From assembly GCA_036937835.1 (NCBI GenBank), contig CM072862.1, positions 10,643,501-10,707,500 on the forward strand: a stretch of 64,000 nucleotides of DNA, read 5' to 3'. This document shows positions 38,732-51,634 of this stretch, piece by piece; positions within the stretch are counted from its first letter, which is position 1, and each line of letters starts with the position of its first letter. Both the position numbers and the translations under genes were made by a program. This DNA comes from Pampus argenteus (taxonomy: Eukaryota; Chordata; Actinopteri; Scombriformes; Stromateidae). Below the pieces are notes generated by a model, which saw only the letters and a program-made list of their open reading frames with translations, made no database searches and was not told where the DNA came from.

Positions 38732-41694
38732 CTGTGGAGAGAATACAGAGAAATAGTTTCTTTATGTGTGATCCAAGAACATTTAAACAAATACATATAA
38801 AAGCTAGAACAACAGATCCACATCCAACACTGTTATAACCAAACACTATAAAAACAAAGGGAGTGATACATTTGGCTAAAGTTCATTGTGGAGGATGGTG
38901 TAGATTTTACTGCAAACAATACATCCAGGTTTCAAGAAGCTAGGGGTTTTCTGCCTTCACAAAAAAAAAGACCCACCTCATCTCTCTACCTTAAGACTAT
39001 AATATTTATGTGTCAAACTCATGGCTTCAGCTAAAGCCATGATGATTAAAAAACAAATACTTATGCTTCTACCGTTTGCTCTTTCACCACCCTAAAAGAA
39101 GAAAAACTCAACTTAACAGATCATTCGAACCACAAACCAGCTGACATGAACACACACACTTCATGTGGCAGACTGGAGGGTTTTTCAAAACGTTTTAAGC
39201 TGAAGTGAATGTCCAATTTTTCTGTTTACACTGCAGCCCACTAAGTTTCCCTGCAAGATGAAACCCCTATTTAATTATACTGTCATCAACAATCGGTGAG
39301 AGATCCCTGAGAAGATAATACGGGAGCTTGGCTCCAATTCTGTGGCTATGCGGGGAAATAAATGAAAGAACAGTGACTCCCAAGGCAACTCTGTAATTTG
39401 TCTCAAAGAGGCGCAATGAACACATCTGCTCTCTGACTTTTATTGGCTTCAGCGTGAGTATGCCGATAAAGTGGCTGTTATGTAGATGTATGCTTAGAGT
39501 TTTTTATCTAGCTGAGGGTCAGCTTTATTGGAAAACATGAGCTTGAAATAGATACAACTCCCATCTGTTTCATCCCTCTTGGTTTAACATAAGCATTTTT
39601 TTTAACAAATACCCTAATTAAAATCAACTGGGAAACTGGGGTATAGTAGTTCTTAAACCTGCAATAACATATTTTTTGTCCAATTGGTGGCAGCTAATGT
39701 TAAGCTGATCTGATATGGATGTCATTAGTTTTATAATCAATTGGTCATAAACCAAATTGGACAAATTAAAATTTTAACCAAATTGCCAAGTTGCTTGCTG
39801 AAAGGCCAGCAGATAATCAAAGTTAACACGACATATTTAAGTATGGAACATATGGTTGCTGTACATAAAAAACATTATGTACGCAAATTGGCTGCGGATG
39901 AAATATTTGGCAAAGCTAAAGAAAAAGACAAATGCAAACTGTTGATTGACTCTAATATTACCCGAATACCACAAAGAGACACCTAAATCAATGAACACAA
40001 CAATACTATAGCTCACTACTCCTTATTGCCCAACAACGCTGAAGGTCTCCTCCAAGCTCCCATATAGGTGGTGACATTTAGAGAGTAAATACTGGAGAAC
40101 ACATGCCATCTTTGGATTGGATTGGATCTTTGTTGGAGAGCTTGCATCACTGCATCAGCTCCCTCAAATATTTATGGTAGCTAATAAAACAAACAAGTGC
40201 AAGACGACCGGGGGTCAGAGAGCGGCCCCTGGTCGCTCGTCTGGTGAGAGCCAGTAGCATTTTAAAACTTCTGATCAAGCTTAGCATTACAACAACAGAA
40301 CGTAGAATAAACAAAGATTTACAACCTAGTCTCCCCGCCTGATAGACCTGAAGAGCAGGTGGTTGGGTAACAGACTTACAGGCTGGCAAATGACCAGCTT
40401 GTTGACTGACTGGTTGGTAGCAGAAAGACTGTATTTGCATGACAAGCTGTACACCTTGCATAATAACAAGGTAACGGCTATTGTCACAGGTATGTGGAGG
40501 ATATTTTTAAGGTCGTCTGTCGCACCTTTGCCATGGCAACACAGCTCACACTAGTTTACTGAATAAAACATTGGACTCCGCTTCATCTTTCCTTCTTCTC
40601 TGCATCTGCTTTTCCAGGTATGAGGTAAGGAGAAACTGGAGTTATCTAACCCAAAGGTTGTTTTTGAACTTTATAAAGAAAAAAAAAAAAGTTGGTTTGC
40701 TTAGTCATGAATGAGTTATGGCAGAAAGAAGAGGCCTCAGCAGCAGACTGGGAAACAGGAAGTATCTGGGGAATCCAATATACTAGATGACTCATGGATG
40801 TGATGCCAGTTATGTTCATGTAACCTTTGCCAACACCTGAAGAGGACAAGATGGATACTCGCAGAGGCAGATCTGTTCGGTCTCAGCAAGGGCATGAAGG
40901 GCAAGCAAACTCATGTCGTACTGTACATTTCAGTGCCTTACATATTTCTTTTGGCTGATAAATTAGTCATGTAGTGGCAAGAAAGTGATCTTACAAGCAG
41001 CAACAATTATAGAATTTAGGATTAGAGCTCTATTCAACTGGAGCTGTTAACAGTATGGACGACCCACTATAGTCAGTGCCACAGAACCCATCTGCTCATC
41101 TGGGAGAGGGTCTGCTGCTCCTTGTATCTATGAAGGCTGAATCTGGTACCATATTGCTTATGGCTACAGATTAATTAACCTTTCTAACCTCCCTTGAGGC
41201 TCCCTATTAATACCTGCATCTGTTGAGAGGGAGAAAGCATGTGACAGACACATTGGAAGATACACTTGGCCAGGTCATGGTGAGTTCAATGGATGGGAAG
41301 CTGTGTGAATGCTAACCATTTGGCTAGCTTTGTATACATGACTGGTCTTTAGGCTCGATGACCAGCTCCCAATAACTCATCTCTGCAAAGTCTCTCATTT
41401 TCTCATTTAGTCTTTTGGCATGGACTGAGGCACTTATGGAGATAATCAGCTGCCGGGCAAGACCCTGTGATGAGAGCACCATCACAGAGAACGACATGAG
41501 GCTAGATTAGGCTACCGTCCAATCCATTAACAGTATCACGAGTGCATCTAAGTCCAAAGTGAAGGGAACTACAAAAGCATTTGCATTTAATTGCACCGCA
41601 GTAATCAAATTCAGAAGAATTAGTCACCCAGTTTTTGCCAGGTTAAAGAATGACTTTGAGATACATCAATAACTGCTCCAACTGCTCCCCCCCG

Positions 41695-41713
41695 AAAAAA
41701 AAAAAAAAAAAAA
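41695..41713. repeat. Poly-A run (about 19 A)
   Basis: A homopolymer preceded by a short C run (CCCCCCCG). Confidence 0.75.
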
Positions 41714-44700
41714 GATCACAAAAAGTATAATTGTTTTCATAGGGTCAAATGACTGTCCTTGTCTTTCAATACCGCCAACATTTTTTTTTCCTGTGTCCAA
41801 CCCTTAAAAACAACATGGCCCCTTAGGTTCAGATTACTATTCAGCAAGATTTATGGTGCCATTATGTTGGCCAGAAAAGATCTCAGTAGGTGTCTGACAA
41901 GGCAGAGGCTCCTTGCTGTGTCTGTCATTATAACTCACACTTATAGTAGCCTGTTTAGCTGAGAGGGCAGTGCATGATTGGTTCAAATTCAACCAGGCGG
42001 ATGGGAGGGGGAGGTGAAACACCCCCCTACCCAAACTATGACATGTTTGTCCATTTAAGCAGCAACCCCACCCCAACAAATTAAGTATCTAAAGTATAAT
42101 TTTGATAACAATAACTGTTGAGCTCCATGCCTTTATTTGGTCGAAATGAAGAGTTCTTGTATTGAATTTCCTGCAAAACCATGTACTGTATGGCTTCACT
42201 GGTACACAATCAAAAGCAATGAAGAGGAGAAATAATGAAATGTAAATGAGCTCAGAAATGAACTCATTAAAGGCTATACAGCATGAAATCTATGGCTACC
42301 ACAATTTATGTGATAATTTGTTAACACAGGACACCCAAGTAATTATGCATACCAATCTGTCATGTGTGACACATGATCACAAACAATCTATCATCTTAAT
42401 TTTCACACCTTAGCAGAAGCAAAAAGGAAGCTGACAGTTTAGGTTTAATCACGGTGTGACGTTAGGGCGTTGCTGTGGCTACCATTTACGTACGTGTGGA
42501 AGAATGTATTGTTTTTGTGTTGGTGGTTCTGTAAGCGCGTCACTGAAATGTTTGACTGTAACTCATAGAAAATATAAAATGTTATGTACGCAAGGATGCA
42601 ATGTAATAACTCAAGTAGGCCCACCATGGTTTTCTTTGATACGATCTACGGAGGTACAGCAACATGTACAGCACTTTGTAAACATGAACATGTGATACCA
42701 CAGTTTGTCTCATCCAACCCACGCTTGGGAATGGGACGGGGGGGACATACAGAGAAGGGCTTCAGCTAAGCAAGAAACCAACAAAGCAGAGTCCTAAATA
42801 CATCAGGACTGGGTTAAAAATAAACTGCAACCCCCCCCCCTCCTTGCAGCAGCAATTGTTTCCTAAGATGGCAGAGCTCATAGTAAATTTATCATCACAG
42901 TGACTCAGTGAGTTTACACAGCATCAAAGCATGATTCAGCATGTCTGGGAGAGGGAGCTCTGTGATAAGGATATCAGATGAAGATGAGAGGTGAAGTGCC
43001 GTGATGACATCACTGACTGCAAAAAGTACTGAACATACTGCCACGTACGGGTTGGTTTACTGAACGTGCTTAACTAGTTTTGACCCATTTAATCCCTCGT
43101 TGTAACTGTTAACAGAGTCAATCCACAGACATTTCTGAGCCAAAGCCAAGCAACATCTGATCTACATTCAACCCAGATCAGAAGCCAGGTTGCTTTAACC
43201 AATGTCACTGTATCAGTCTAATGCCGTTGTCACAAATTGTAAAAACACCCAACCTTTGAATGGCTCTGAACTAGAAGGTAATAGGTCTAAAGGAATTTTA
43301 AAAACAGGAAGTTGATGCTAAGATACAACTAAATTCTGGAGTACATGTACAGTGGTGCTCAAGTGCCTCATTGCTTTCTTAGAAATGTACAACAGCTTAT
43401 GGGTAATGCAGCTATCAGAAACAAATCTCCAGGATATCCTCTCAAAGAAGCCTTGGAGTGGGTTTTTAATACAGACAACCTCCTAATAACTCATAACAAG
43501 CTGAAAACAATGCAGGTCCTGGAAAAATATATTTTCATACAGATATGGTTTTGCTACTTAGGAGGAAATTCCCATTGAGCAGGACACTAAATTAATTAAT
43601 TGTAAATATCCTAAAGAAACTTGAAAAAAAAAATATATATATATTTTTCCTACAATGAGTGTGATACGAAGTATAGTGGCCCAAAAGTGAAGAGAAAAAT
43701 GGGGGAGAGCTATGAATGAAAAGACCACAAGCACACGTGATATCCCACAGTGGTAACATGAGGGTACCGATTTCTCCTCCATGTATTATTAATTATTCAT
43801 AGAATCATCTTTCTATTGATCACTGGCTGTAATGCATCCTGCTGCAGGATGTCCCTGATGTATTCAAATGCTTCATGATGATGACGGGGAAAATAACAGA
43901 CGGGGTTACTACTTGCTCGAGAGAAATTACACTTACTACTAAACTGAACGCCCTGGCATTTCTTTTAGCATAACAAATACACAACAAAAAAAAAAAGCAC
44001 TCGGTGATGGAAAGTTCTGTCAAGGCTGCCTTATCAACTAACTTGGCATCAAAATCACAAGTTTATCAGGTGCCAGACGGGGCACTGAATATGTTCTAAC
44101 TGGCTACCAGACAGATTCATGTTAATTGTTAAACTACAGTATGTGCACCGTTTCCACAGTCCTGTCACGTCCATGTCTCTCAGTAGTCAAAAGGTATTCA
44201 TTAAGGATACACTGATGAACTCAAACTTGACTGTGGTCTGTAGGTTAATAATGTGACATCTATCCCTATATACACTACACACACACACAGGGTGCTGAAA
44301 TGAGCAAAGAGCACGATGTGGCACCACTTTAAGCGTGATCCTGAGCTCGAACAGGCTTTGAGGAATATTCAAACTCCATCTTACATTAGTGTACATACTG
44401 CTCAGCTTTGCCATGCAGGAAGGAGCAATTATCATTTCAAACGACTGAGTGAAGCAGAACTGGCGGGGGAGATAAGTGCTTAAAGGAGAGTTGGGGTCAC
44501 CTTATTCCCTCTGATACAGTGTTGCCCTTGCTTCAAATTATTCAAGCCTGACGGGGAACAGTAGGAGATCGGTTCTTGAAAAACTTGCAAAGCGTCAATA
44601 ATGAGCTGTGCGTGTCAGTCAAAACACAGTGTGATAGGAGGCATAATTTCCCCACTTGATCAGTCCTGCTACAGAAACTATGGGAACCTTTTGGAGATGC

Positions 44701-46398
44701 AAATGCCACTTGTGAGTCTTTATTGCATTTCAAAATGATTGCTATAAGACTCCAAACGCACTGGAAAAAAGAATACAAAACCCTTTGACACATTTAACCC
44801 GATGACCTATTTAGACTAATGAAGCTGACCAAATTTAGGAAATCATCATGATTAAAGCCTAAAATTTTGCTTCTGGTGAGAAAAAAAAAAAAGAGATTAG
44901 AGAGGAAATTTCTATTTGCTTAGGGTTCTATAGCTTGACAGACTGCAATTTAATGATTGTCTAAATATGTCAGCAATGAGAGAAAAAAATAAAAAATAAA
45001 AAAGACAAAAACCTGCTGTTACATTTATTTCCCTGCCACTCATCGGGAACACTGCTGCTATCAAAGCTACAGATGTCTGCAACACAGGACAACATCCCAT
45101 TCATCTGCACGGTCAATGATGATGATGTCATTGATGTCAAGTCTGTGAGCAAACTGTGTAGTGTGACAAAGACTCGAGGATTTATAGTCATGTAATCACA
45201 CAATAGAGGCCTTCATGAGGTCTGGACCATGCTGTGTTAGCATCACAGTTCATCTGCTAATTACACCGTCAAAAACCAGAGACTTGGCTATCCGTAGTGG
45301 GCTCTTCATCTCATGACTTAAACATCAAGCAGGGGGGCACGATTAATCCCTGTAGTTAAACCGTTGTGAGGGCTCATTTCTTTACAAGATTTGACAAGGC
45401 AGGGCAACGGGATTTGAAAGTGTATCAGATGACCATATTCTGTTTCTGGCCGCCGTTTCACCTTATCTGACCGACAGTGCAATCATTTTCAGCGCGTTCA
45501 GGTACGAACGACGATGATCTGGAAAACCACGAGCCTCGACCACCAAACTGTTCACATTACTCTTCCCAAGAGGAACACGCCAGTCTGTCATAGTCGTTTG
45601 TCAGGTTCACCGCTTCAAGGCAGCTGGCTGTTTACTCTCGGCAAACATGTTGACTTCAAAAGAAACAGCTGAAGCACTTCTGCTTTGTTTACAGTCAGGT
45701 AGGAGTTCAGTCTTTGTCTCGCTGCCAATAAAGGAAGTAATAAGTCTACAGCGTGGTCCCTCCTGACAGCCGTCCCACTGATAATAGCCGATACATGATA
45801 CAGATAGGGATCGGTATCATAATGAAATGTATTCATCTCTAACAGTTAATCAGGGAAAAATAATTAAAAATTACATTATGATGAAAACGGGGAGAGAAAA
45901 GCTGTTCTGTTTTTTGTTTTTTTACCGATTCTGCTTTTATAGCTAGTTTTGGAATGGAAATAATACAGAGTCTCAGAGTAAAATAATACATGTTCATATC
46001 TCTCCAAATGAAATTTAAATATGCTTATTACCAGATTCACAAGGAAACACATTCCAGGCAGACTGAAACTCTGTTTTCCATTACAAACTAACAGTTTTGC
46101 TTTTTTTTCCCCCTCTTTACCATTTCTTTCAAACCAAGAAAAAGGAAAACGGAGGAGACGTTCATTTCTCTCAGGAGAGGAGCATGTTACATAATAGATT
46201 TCCATCTAAAAGACAACTGCCTCAGTTAAGGCCTCATCCAAGCTGATGCAGAGGGCAACTTCTGACAAACATCTTAGTCAGACTAAAGTAAAGTGATATA
46301 AACCCAACTTCAGGTTTAATATCATGATTTTGAAGCTCTGCTTTTAACCAGAGTTGAATGTTGATCTTTCTCTGCTCAGCTTTATTATAAGAGGATGG

Positions 46399-46419
46399 AC
46401 ACACACACACACACACACA
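46399..46419. repeat. (AC)n microsatellite
   Basis: About ten AC units in the putative first intron of sema4b. Confidence 0.8.
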
Positions 46420-47952
46420 TTTCTACAGCAGCTATAGGATACATTTAGAAGTTTCCACTATCAGAAACAGAATCATTTGTCAAAGTCAGGGAAAAATCAG
46501 GATGCAAAACAACAGGAGAAGGTAGAGGCCCAACATCTCAACCTCTGCCAGCCTCTCTACAAAACCTGTAAGTCATGCTGAATATGAATAGCCTTGCAAC
46601 TGGCAGACAAAGCTATGCGTAGACACAGCAAGCAGAAAGGGCTGGAGCCAGGTTTTTTAGTGAATGCAAATGTGAACCTTATCGCCCATGTGTAAAGGCG
46701 GAGTGTGACTTTTCACAGTTTAGACTGCGTTAACACTGCAGGAATTTGTTCAGATTCCTTTAAACTGAAGCATCGTCTCTGCCAAATGTTCAACCTGCAG
46801 GAAAACAACATCTGCACAGGATTTTTTTCTTTTTTTTTTTACATATACACAATTTAGTTAATTTCTTAACTGGTTCTGCACAAAGTCAACTCAGCGTGGC
46901 TGGCTTCAGGCCTGCAATGTCCTCCTGTCCTGTGTGTAATCTGGCTTCAGCCCAATGAAATGACGGTTTTCCCACATCTCAGGCTGCACGGGGACTCTGA
47001 ACAAGCAAGTTCCCATCGGTTTGTACCGAACATGACCAGTCCCGCTGGACACTATAGGATATCACTATCCTTCTGAGGGTTAAAAAGCAGCAGAGTGTCT
47101 CCACTTCCCCTCACAGCTCTTTACCACAACCTCTTCACATGCTGACCATTCCTCTGAAGTTGTTACAGTGGGTGTGGGTGGAGTCCGTGTGTTTGTTTTG
47201 AGTATTTGAATGTGTGTGTGATTGTGAGGGTGGGGGTCTGCGTATGCATGTGTGTAAGCTGGAGTGAAAGAGAGAGGGAGGAGCACACAAGATGCTTTTG
47301 CAAGTGCTTCAAGGGAAGAAAAAAAAAAAGGTTGCAGCAGCTTTGTTTACACGAACAGAGCCAGAGACAATCAGTGGTTTTAGTGTTATTGATACAGTAT
47401 CATACACTAGAAAAGGGAGGAGAGGAACAGCAGAGGCCCAAAGGGTAAAGACTGCTCCACTGGTCATTTACAGTCTGACTCCAACAAAGTATATCAGCAT
47501 CATTAAAACGCTGCATTTCATCCATCAGTACAGATTTAATAAGAAAGCACAACACGTGTGCTAACATATACTGCACCATGTCAGCAGCAGGGATAAGAGG
47601 AGGCTGCTGTGTTAAAAGAATAACAGAAAAACATGCTAGGTGTCATTGAGCAAATGTAAAGGTGGACAGAATCACTTCCACCAGGCTCCACATGGTGCTA
47701 GCAGACCTGTATAATTAATCAGTGTTTAAGCATGTTTCCTGCAGTCTGGTGAAAATGAAGCAGAGAGAGAGAGAGCCAAATTAACAGTAGCACTAGTTTG
47801 CTGCTGCTGTCTTTGAGCTGGATGCAAATAGCTGCTGTTTACGCACATGGGAGCAAATAGACAGAAAGCATACATACTGTCTCTACGACAGTGCTGAAAT
47901 TATTCTTTTTTATATCCGTGTTTTTAAATTGTAATTTGGGGATTATGTTTAT

Positions 47953-47954
<2 letters not shown>

Positions 47955-48004
<50 letters not shown>
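47955..48004. repeat. (AC)25 microsatellite
   Basis: Twenty-five uninterrupted AC units about 320 bases inside the putative first intron, just past the likely first exon of sema4b. This is the longest perfect dinucleotide run in the window. Confidence 0.9.
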
Positions 48005-48005
<1 letters not shown>

Positions 48006-48321
48006 AGTGTTCATCCCTCATGTAAATCATTAAAATGACATGAAGCAGCTCTGAGGCGGCGAGCAACGCCACAAACGTGGTTAAACCTGGACTATCTTAT
48101 GAAGAACAGCATTAAATCATTTCTCATAAAACCCTATCCCAGAGTCATTTCTTAAGATTAATACTTAAAAATACACGTAGCAGGTAAAAACAGGAAAAAA
48201 GAAACAGGAATAAAAAGTTTAGTGCATTTAAATGTAAGGACGCTTCGCTTGGTTCACCCTGTTGTAAAGGTGTTTTACCTTTAAAAGCAAAGAGCACCGA
48301 GCAGGCAGAAAAAGACCTTAC

Positions 48322-48560
48322 CATCCACGAGCTGGTGACTAAAAACTGCGGCGTAAAAAAAAAAAAAAGATCGGTCACAGCTGAAGATTTCACAGTTCCT
48401 CAAAGAAAAAAAAAGACATCGAAAACGGACGGAAATAACATTAAATCCACTAAGTGCGCTTAAACCTGCGCGTTTAAAGTCCACTGGCGTGTCCGTGAAA
48501 TGAAGTCCATCCTTCTCGCGTCTGAAGACGAGCCTCCTCTCTTCCACACACACTGAGGAT
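48322..48560 (-). other. Candidate non-coding first exon of sema4b
   Basis: The minus strand here is relatively CG-rich (GTCTTCAGACGCGAGAAGG, CACGGACACGCC, AAACGCGCAGG) compared with its AT-rich surroundings. It ends at a strong donor, GTAAGG at 48321. The acceptor at 38732 would join it to the ATG exon. Distance, strand and composition fit a 5' UTR exon with its promoter near 48.56-48.65 kb, but no motif proves it. Confidence 0.4.
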
Positions 48561-51047
48561 GACTGCTTTCAAACCTAAAAAAAAAACTTTAGCTCCTCCC
48601 ACTGCACGCTGCCTGCCTGACTATAAAGAGCCTGCAACACACCTCTTCAAGAAATCAGCCATTGTTAGTGCAAAAGCGAGAAGTTACAGCTTGTAGGGCC
48701 AGTTTTCTCCTGGAAAATGTCCACAAATGACCAGAAATGCAGATTTTTTTTTATTGACAAATACGAATGCATACACCTAATCTGTATACAAGTAGTTGTT
48801 CAAATCTCATGTCTTTGAAAGACACACACACACACACACACATCAAACAACAAATGATAACTGAGAGTGTCCACAACAAAGGGAATTACAGGGGATTATG
48901 CAAAAAAGCAAATACTTAAATGAAACCAAACTCAGCCATTCGTGTAATCTCTTTTTGCCGCTGGACAAGAGTCAAAGAACTCTGTGCTGCAGTCATCAAG
49001 TTTTACTTTTTAAGAGCTTGTGTCAAAACAACAGACATCATACCGCCCCACCCCCATCACTGACCAAAATTATCACCTTTTCTTGACAAGAGGGGACACA
49101 AATCAAACTCTTAAGCATAAAAAAAAAAAAAAACATTCTTCACACCCAGAGGGGAGAAGATAACATTAATAATTAGTCTCTGGCACCTTGGTTCTAGTGA
49201 CATGCGACAATGTGAGAATTTGTGAGATATCCTGACAGTTAACACCAAGAAATGTGATGACAGTAACCGAGGCAGACACAGAGCGCTCGAGGCTCGAGAA
49301 CGTTGTCACACTCTGATTGGTTTTGTGTGACTGTGCCAGAGATAACGTGAAGGCCAACGTACCCGCCCACCGGTTGGGGGTTAAACTCATGACATGAGTC
49401 TCTGAGTTTCTGTCTTCTTCTTTTGTCTTGACTGCATGCAACTTTTTTTCTCTCTGATAGACAGACGGCAAGTCAAAGTTACTCGCCTTTATCTGCCAAA
49501 CCCAAAGTAATCCCTCAAATTGAATCAAGGATTACTCCTGATACGATTAAAATCATCCAACCTATGCAAAAGGCAGATTTGCAACAAGAGACGGTGGATG
49601 GGCCACTCAGCAGTGGGAATTCCTCTTCACTAATTTGCTGTGCAATCATAGACTGTATGGCACAGTGATATATGAACTCATTAACCTATAAAAAAAAATA
49701 TAAATGCAGGAGAAACATTAAAGTGCAAGGCACTTCTCAGATGTTGGCACTCTTCAACTGAAGATGCAATAACAAGATGCTGAGTAGCTCTGCAGCTTTG
49801 GGTGAAACACTTTGATAGGAATTAAGTGGCCTCTTGGTAATGAGGACACCAGGCTGTGTTTGGACTATTTCACACATTGAAGAAATTATTTCCGACGTGG
49901 GAGACAAAGCAACAACAACAACAAAAAAGCCCGCAACTATTCATCAGGTCAAGGCAGATTAAGTTCCTGAATGTTGTGTTTCACAAAAGCTCAGTTGTTG
50001 GACCACATCACCCTTAATCTGCCACCGCACTCAAATAATATCCCCCCTCTTGTCGTGGCACGCGAAACGCACCGGGAGCATACAGCAGCCATTCATATTA
50101 AGGTCACTGCCACCCGTCGTGCTTTTATTGGGGTTAAGTATATGACAAACTCTTCGGGTAATACGCAACACTACATGTTTTGTGGATTTAACCAGTCAGT
50201 TATTGGGAGTAGCAGCTCAATGCTTGTGTCAGTGAGATCAACAAAGTTTTTTTCTTTGATATACAGGCTCAAATTTTACTTTAAACTTTTAGGCAACAAC
50301 AAATAAGAACTAAGTTAAAAGAGATTAAAAAAATGTTTACATTACCATGTCTTTTTCCCCAATGCATGCTATTGTGCAAACATGTTTCACATATACTGTA
50401 TATGTTTCATTGCATTTGAATAGTATCTGCTGGAGGGGAATGAAGACAAGAGTTGCTGACATGCAACAAGGTCGAACTCCTGACCCTGTGAGGTGTGTCC
50501 CCTCCCCGCAGGCTGGCGCAGGTGCCTCCTGCACAGCCAACAGTGCTATGACTCATCCCATGTCCTCACCTTGTCCCACTCCGACAGCCCCAGAAATGTC
50601 CCCATGTCTCACTCATTCCTCTCTACACAGGAGGCCGTCTCTCTCTCTCTCTTCACACTGATGATTCATGACTGTTGGACTGATGCAGCACTCCGGGCTG
50701 AAAGTTTGCCATTTGCCTCCTTTACAAATGATTGCGGAATCAGGTTGTTTTGACAGGTTAGTCGTATATCAAGGATAGGAATGACTTGCTGTTTTGTTTT
50801 TGCTTCTGTTTCTTGTAGTTGATGTGTTTGTCAGTAACTTTTATGCACATGTGAAACCATCATTCATTAGATTTTTGCTGTCTGATGTTGTCAAAATAAA
50901 ACTTAACTTGTACATCAAGAGATCTAAAATGTAATTGACATAGTTTGCCAGATAAAGCAGAGCAGTATTTTTAACTTACATGCACATAGCTTCTCATTTT
51001 GTTTAATGGTGACTTGCCATACGGTATTTTGGACCCTAATCTACAGT
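48561..51047. other. Upstream intergenic DNA
   Basis: I see no gene. It contains an (AC)n run at 48822-48842 and a short CG-rich patch near 50500 without splice or ORF support. Confidence 0.5.
48822..48842. repeat. (AC)n microsatellite
   Basis: About ten AC units. Confidence 0.8.
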
Positions 51048-51290
51048 TTAAAGGGTTGGTTCATCCAAATTAAAAAATCTAGCTATGCAGATTGTACTTG
51101 GAAGTCAGTGACATTTGGTCTGTTCAACTCACAGTAACAAAATATAACATATACAACAAAAAACAATAACATGGTTACTGTGGATAATCCACAGACTTCA
51201 GCTGTCATTGGAACTACTTTTTTTTGCCAAAAACAGTTGACACGACTATTGTCATCTGTGGATTATGCAGTGTAGATATTGTGAAATGGG
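51048..51290. repeat. Probable degenerate teleost interspersed repeat
   Basis: AAAGGGTTGGTTCATCCAAA at the left edge resembles the GGGTTGGTTCACCCAAAT start of a frequent fish MITE. The internal TGGATAATCCACAGAC also occurs in that element. The rest is diverged. A perfect 17-base inverted repeat, CTGTGGATAATCCACAG, lies at 51178-51194. Confidence 0.5.
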
Positions 51291-51588
51291 ATTTTCTATT
51301 AAAACTCCGAATTCAAAATTTCATTCAGTTTCATTGTATTAGCCTGGAGGCAGAAATCAAATTGATCTGCATGGATAAATATTCCTAAAGGCAAGGGAGA
51401 AAATGTGTTTTCAGTTTTGTAATTTAGATGAACTCACCCTGAAACCAGGGACACATGCACACATGTAAGATGTTGTCTCTGCAGCCAGTGTGACCACACA
51501 GCTTCACTGCAGATGGCAGCTGATATTCATATCAAAGACAAGAGAGGGGGCTCCCCCTGTTTTCACTGCTGCCATCCTCCCCGTTGCT

Positions 51589-51619
<31 letters not shown>

Positions 51620-51634
51620 CTCTCTCTCTCTCTC
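51589..51634. repeat. (CT)n microsatellite
   Basis: An interrupted CT run of about 46 bases. Confidence 0.85.

Larger units (their letters stand above)
38732..48321 (-). other. Putative first intron of sema4b
   Basis: About 9.6 kb between the inferred 5' UTR exons. It holds homopolymers and short microsatellites and no coding exon that I can support. The boundaries depend on the inferred first exon. Confidence 0.4.

Noticed and set aside
48624..48631. TATAAA-like motif (CTATAAAG)
   Set aside because: It is on the plus strand, whereas the nearby candidate promoter serves the minus strand, and no plus-strand gene follows.
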